NCBI GenBank assembly: GCA_025449435.1
Contig: JANWJO010000067.1
Span: 1 to 15,819, forward strand
Source of the DNA: Chloroflexota bacterium
GTDB lineage: Bacteria > Chloroflexota > UBA4733
Direction of reading: 5' to 3'
DNA: 15,819 nt
Position 1 is the stretch's first letter; each line of letters opens with the position of its first letter. Positions 12,957 to 15,819 of the stretch are shown one piece after another. The position numbers and the translations under genes are program-made. The notes under the pieces were generated by a model, which searched no databases, was not told the DNA's origin, and was given only the letters and a program-made list of their open reading frames with translations.

Positions 12957-15637
12957 TGGCGCAGTGGCCAGGCTTGCACGGGTGCGGGCAGCGGGTGCTG
13001 CCACCAGCGCGGGTTGCTCGCGGCCAGGCGCAGCAACTCGGTGATCTCCTCGGCGGTGCGTGGCTGGGAGAACAAGAAGCCCTGGCCCAGGTGGCAGCCA
13101 CCGTCAAGGAGCTGCTGCAGCTGGTTATCTAGCTCGATGCCTTCAGCTACCAGGCGCAGGTTGAACGCTTTGCCCAGGCCGATGATGGTGTCGGCCAGGG
13201 CGCTGGACGCCTGATCTTCGCTCATCACCGCGATGAACGACCGGTCAATCTTGAGCATGTCCACCGGGAATTGCTGCAAGTAGCTCAGCGACGAGTACCC
13301 GGTGCCAAAGTCGTCGATGGCCACCTTGACGCCCAGATCGCGCAGCGCGCTCAAGCGCGCGATGGTGCTCTTGGTATCTTGCATCAGGTCGCCCTCAGTG
13401 ACCTCGATGATCAGGTGAGCAGGGTCCAGGGCGGCGTCGGTCACCGCTTCCACCACGTCGAACGTCAGGTCGCTCTGGCGGAACTCGCGCCCCGACACAT
13501 TGATGCACAGGTCGAGCTCGGTGGCGCCCGGTGTGGCGACGTGCCACCAGTGCAGTTGCTGGCAAGCCTGGCGCAGTGCCCAGCGCCCCACCGGCACGAT
13601 CAGCCCGGTTTCTTCCAGTGAGGCCAGAAACTCCTTGGGCCCCAGCACGCCGCTGTTGGGGTGATACCAGCGCAGCAGCGCCTCCACGGCCACGATGCGC
13701 CCGGTGTCCAGGTGTACGATGGGCTGGTAGTGCATCACAAACTCGCTGCGTTGCAACGCCTTCTGTAAATCGGCCTCCAGCTCCAGCCTCGCCAGCGCGG
13801 TGGCGTGCATACTCGGCTCATATACCGAGTAGCAACCCTTGCCCCACGCCTTGGCGTGATACATCGCCGTATCGGCGTTGCGCAGCACGTCATCCGACGT
13901 TTCGGCGCCTGCACGGCTGAGCGCAATGCCAATGCTGCACGCCACGAACACTTCTTTACCCGCCACTTGCACCGGCACTTGCAAGGCCGTGAGCACGCGC
14001 TCGGCGAGGTGGATGGCCTCAGTGCCGTACATCGTGCCTTCCAGCAGCACGGCGAACTCGTCGCCACCCAACCGCGCCGCCAGGTCGGTCGAGCGCACCG
14101 AGGCCTTGAGCCGCTGCGTGACGGCCAGCAGCAATGTGTCCCCAGCCTCGTGGCCCAGGCTGTCGTTAATGGTCTTGAAGTTGTCCAGATCCAAAAACAG
14201 CAGCGCGAGGTTGTGCTGGCGTCCCTGCCGCGGTGCCCGCAGCGCAGCTTCCAACCGCTCGCGCAGCAGCAATCGGTTCGCGAGTTTGGTCAACGGGTCG
14301 TGATACGCCTGGTAGTACAACCGCTCTTCCAGGAGCTTGCGGTCGGTGATGTCGCGGCTGTTAAACACCACCCCGTCGATGTTGGGATCAAATAGCATGT
14401 TGGTGGCGACCGTCTGGACATAGCGCCAGCTCCCGTCCATATGGCGGAACCGCCACTCCATCGGTGCCGCCACGCCAGTGGGTTCGAGGGCGTTGTTAAT
14501 AAGGAGAGCGGTTCGTGGCGCGTCGTCGGGGTGGAGGAACTCGGCAAAGGGCTTGCCGATCATGTCGGTGGGACGGTAACCCATCACCTGGGTGATCGAC
14601 AGCGCTTGAAAGCGAATGATGCCGGCTTCGTCGACCACCGTGCTCACGTCCGACGAGTGCTGGATAAGGGAGCGGAAGCGGTCCTCACTGGTGCTGCGCA
14701 ACACCGTTTCCGTGAGGTCGCGATGCGACAGGCCCAGACCCAAGGTACAGGCTAGCGCATCGAGCGTGCGCTGTTCGAACGCCGACAGCTTGGCGTGTGT
14801 CGTGACGCGCAGTGTGGCAGCGGCCCCGCGCGGACCCGGCACGGTGGCGACATAGGAAGGGGAGCGGCTGGCGAGTGCACTAGGGCCCTGCGCCATCACC
14901 ACGCGCTCGCTGCCCTTGCGTTGCACCACCAGCGAGGCATACGCGCTGCCAGTGCTCGTCGTACCCCGGGCGAGGGCGAGGGCCCGCTTGATGAGCTCTT
15001 CGCCCTCGGGAGCGGCGAGCAGCAGCGCTGCCATATTGCGCACGGTATTGAGGAGCGCCACGAAGCGATCGGCCTCACGCAGGGCCGACCCCGCCACATA
15101 GGCAATAAACCCGGCCAGCACGCTGCTGGCAATTGGGGTCAACGCCACCGGATTATGAAACCAGGTGGGTACCACTGTGGGCCAGGAGGCAGCGCCGGCC
15201 GTATAGCCGATGACATAGCCAGCGATGCCCAGCAGAAACGGCCCGCTCATCGTGCTATACAGGGAGCGCATGCACAGACTCACGGTAAACAGGCTCAGGG
15301 CCGCTTCCGGACCGGCGGCGGCGGTAATCACCGCGATCGCTGCCGATTCAGGAGCGATCCAAAACCTCGAGTAGGCGGCCCGCGCATAGCCGCGCAGCCA
15401 GCACCACACGAGCCACACCAAGCCGGCCGAGGCCATCGCTTGCATCTGGATGGTGCGCGAGCTGGTGGGAAGCAGGAGCGCACGGTGAACGATGATGATG
15501 GTGCCGAACACCGCCAGCGCGGCCACCACCAGCGTGATCCCCGGAGTGGCGTCGGTGTAGGGTCGTAGCTTGGCCCACAGCGCTCGCGGTAGCGCGGCGG
15601 GGCCCGGCGAGTCAGCAGCGTCCGGTGGGGAATCCAA
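12947..15637 (-). CDS. membrane-bound PAS-GGDEF-EAL protein (c-di-GMP diguanylate cyclase/phosphodiesterase)
   Basis: An 896-residue signalling protein. About five hydrophobic segments occupy residues 34-186, forming a membrane sensor that I cannot assign to a named family. A GAF-like stretch (about 190-310) and a PAS domain (about 315-435, VMGYRPTDMIGKPFAEFLHPDD) follow. The cyclase domain has GGDEF at 524-528 with RSTD (516-519) in I-site position. The EAL domain has EALLRW (652-657), Asn713, Glu745, DDFGTGYSS (775-783), Lys797, Glu832 and Gln852. Both active sites look intact, so either activity, or switching between them, is possible. The start is uncertain: TTG at 15637-15635 is the first usable codon after an upstream in-frame TAG, without a good ribosome site. 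Convergent with truB, overlapping by four bases. Confidence 0.93.
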   Translation of the reverse strand: MDSPPDAADSPGPAALPRALWAKLRPYTDATPGITLVVAALAVFGTIIIVHRALLLPTSSRTIQMQAMASAGLVWLVWCWLRGYARAAYSRFWIAPESAAIAVITAAAGPEAALSLFTVSLCMRSLYSTMSGPFLLGIAGYVIGYTAGAASWPTVVPTWFHNPVALTPIASSVLAGFIAYVAGSALREADRFVALLNTVRNMAALLLAAPEGEELIKRALALARGTTSTGSAYASLVVQRKGSERVVMAQGPSALASRSPSYVATVPGPRGAAATLRVTTHAKLSAFEQRTLDALACTLGLGLSHRDLTETVLRSTSEDRFRSLIQHSSDVSTVVDEAGIIRFQALSITQVMGYRPTDMIGKPFAEFLHPDDAPRTALLINNALEPTGVAAPMEWRFRHMDGSWRYVQTVATNMLFDPNIDGVVFNSRDITDRKLLEERLYYQAYHDPLTKLANRLLLRERLEAALRAPRQGRQHNLALLFLDLDNFKTINDSLGHEAGDTLLLAVTQRLKASVRSTDLAARLGGDEFAVLLEGTMYGTEAIHLAERVLTALQVPVQVAGKEVFVACSIGIALSRAGAETSDDVLRNADTAMYHAKAWGKGCYSVYEPSMHATALARLELEADLQKALQRSEFVMHYQPIVHLDTGRIVAVEALLRWYHPNSGVLGPKEFLASLEETGLIVPVGRWALRQACQQLHWWHVATPGATELDLCINVSGREFRQSDLTFDVVEAVTDAALDPAHLIIEVTEGDLMQDTKSTIARLSALRDLGVKVAIDDFGTGYSSLSYLQQFPVDMLKIDRSFIAVMSEDQASSALADTIIGLGKAFNLRLVAEGIELDNQLQQLLDGGCHLGQGFLFSQPRTAEEITELLRLAASNPRWWQHPLPAPVQAWPLRQSA

Positions 15638-15655
15638 TGCTGATTGACTCGCTTT

Positions 15656-15712
15656 CTAGTCTCACCCGTGGTCGGTTGTGCCACACGCGCACTTACTAGC
15701 TAGTTTGGCTAG
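15656..15712. promoter_or_regulatory. cluster of four CTAG tetramers upstream of the GGDEF-EAL gene
   Basis: CTAG occurs at 15656, 15696, 15700 and 15709. The middle two lie in the perfect palindrome ACTAGCTAGT (15695-15704), and the last follows as GGCTAGTG. CTAG is generally rare in GC-rich bacteria, so clustering in a promoter region suggests an operator. The sites lie 20-75 bases upstream of the TTG start. Confidence 0.35.
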
Positions 15713-15771
15713 TGCGGAGGTACCGGGCGTGTCGGGCCCCCCCAATTCACCTAAGTAACCTAACCCTTTCG

Positions 15772-15816
15772 TGGGGGTGCATTGCGATCCCCCAGTTATG
15801 CCCCCACACATGGGGG
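15772..15816. repeat. alternating TGGGGG/CCCCCA inverted repeats at the window edge
   Basis: TGGGGG (15772-15777), CCCCCA (15789-15794), CCCCCA (15801-15806) and TGGGGG (15811-15816). Arms one/two and three/four pair as adjacent hairpins with ten- and four-base loops. No U tract follows on either strand. The element continues towards the window edge; what lies beyond is unknown. Bases 15713-15771 show no gene. Confidence 0.5.
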
Positions 15817-15819
15817 ACA

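Overview
The window is GC-rich bacterial DNA holding fifteen protein-coding genes, no rRNA or tRNA that I can see, and several short GC-rich repeat modules. The conserved block nusA-ylxR-infB-rbfA-nrnA-truB, the GC content, the minus-strand cluster pairing an ECF sigma factor with an O6-methylguanine methyltransferase, and the intergenic modules starting with ACCTCACCCC and carrying small GC hairpins suggest Chloroflexota. That assignment is an inference from style and gene content; no phylogenetic marker was compared.

Positions 1-2273 (minus strand) read, in transcription order, ECF sigma factor, an Ada-like methyltransferase overlapping it by ATGA, a small membrane protein, and an AlkA-type DNA glycosylase cut by the window edge. 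All the recognisable enzymes repair alkylated DNA. The Ada-like protein has its methylphosphotriester (zinc) domain at the C-terminus and no AraC-type DNA-binding domain. I read the locus as a possible sigma-factor-driven version of the adaptive response, and it is the most interesting part of the window.

Positions 2274-2745 are a divergent intergenic region with a dispersed repeat and, next to the plus-strand gene, two TGTACA-type palindromes. Positions 2746-3873 (plus) encode a zinc-dependent medium-chain dehydrogenase. Converging on it is a minus-strand operon (5811 to 3890): phytanoyl-CoA dioxygenase-like enzyme, GNAT acetyltransferase, and a four-helix membrane protein with a CPVC motif. 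A fragment of the repeat family forms the end of that last gene.

Positions 5812-6245 hold a second, larger repeat block with terminal inverted repeats and then a nusA leader containing a terminator-like hairpin. Positions 6246-12950 (plus) are the transcription/translation operon nusA, ylxR, infB, rbfA, nrnA, truB: transcription elongation/termination, an RNase P modulator, initiation factor IF-2, 30S maturation, nanoRNA/pAp degradation and tRNA pseudouridine-55 synthesis. rimP, the usual first gene, is not upstream. Two motif departures stand out: the NusA KH1 GXXG loop reads GLHS, and TruB has Phe where the GHxGTLDP motif has His.

Positions 12947-15637 (minus) encode a large membrane-bound PAS-GGDEF-EAL protein for cyclic-di-GMP turnover. 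It ends tail to tail with truB, the two stop codons overlapping inside a small hairpin. The remaining 182 bases are its upstream region, with a cluster of CTAG tetramers and a set of TGGGGG/CCCCCA arms at the window edge.
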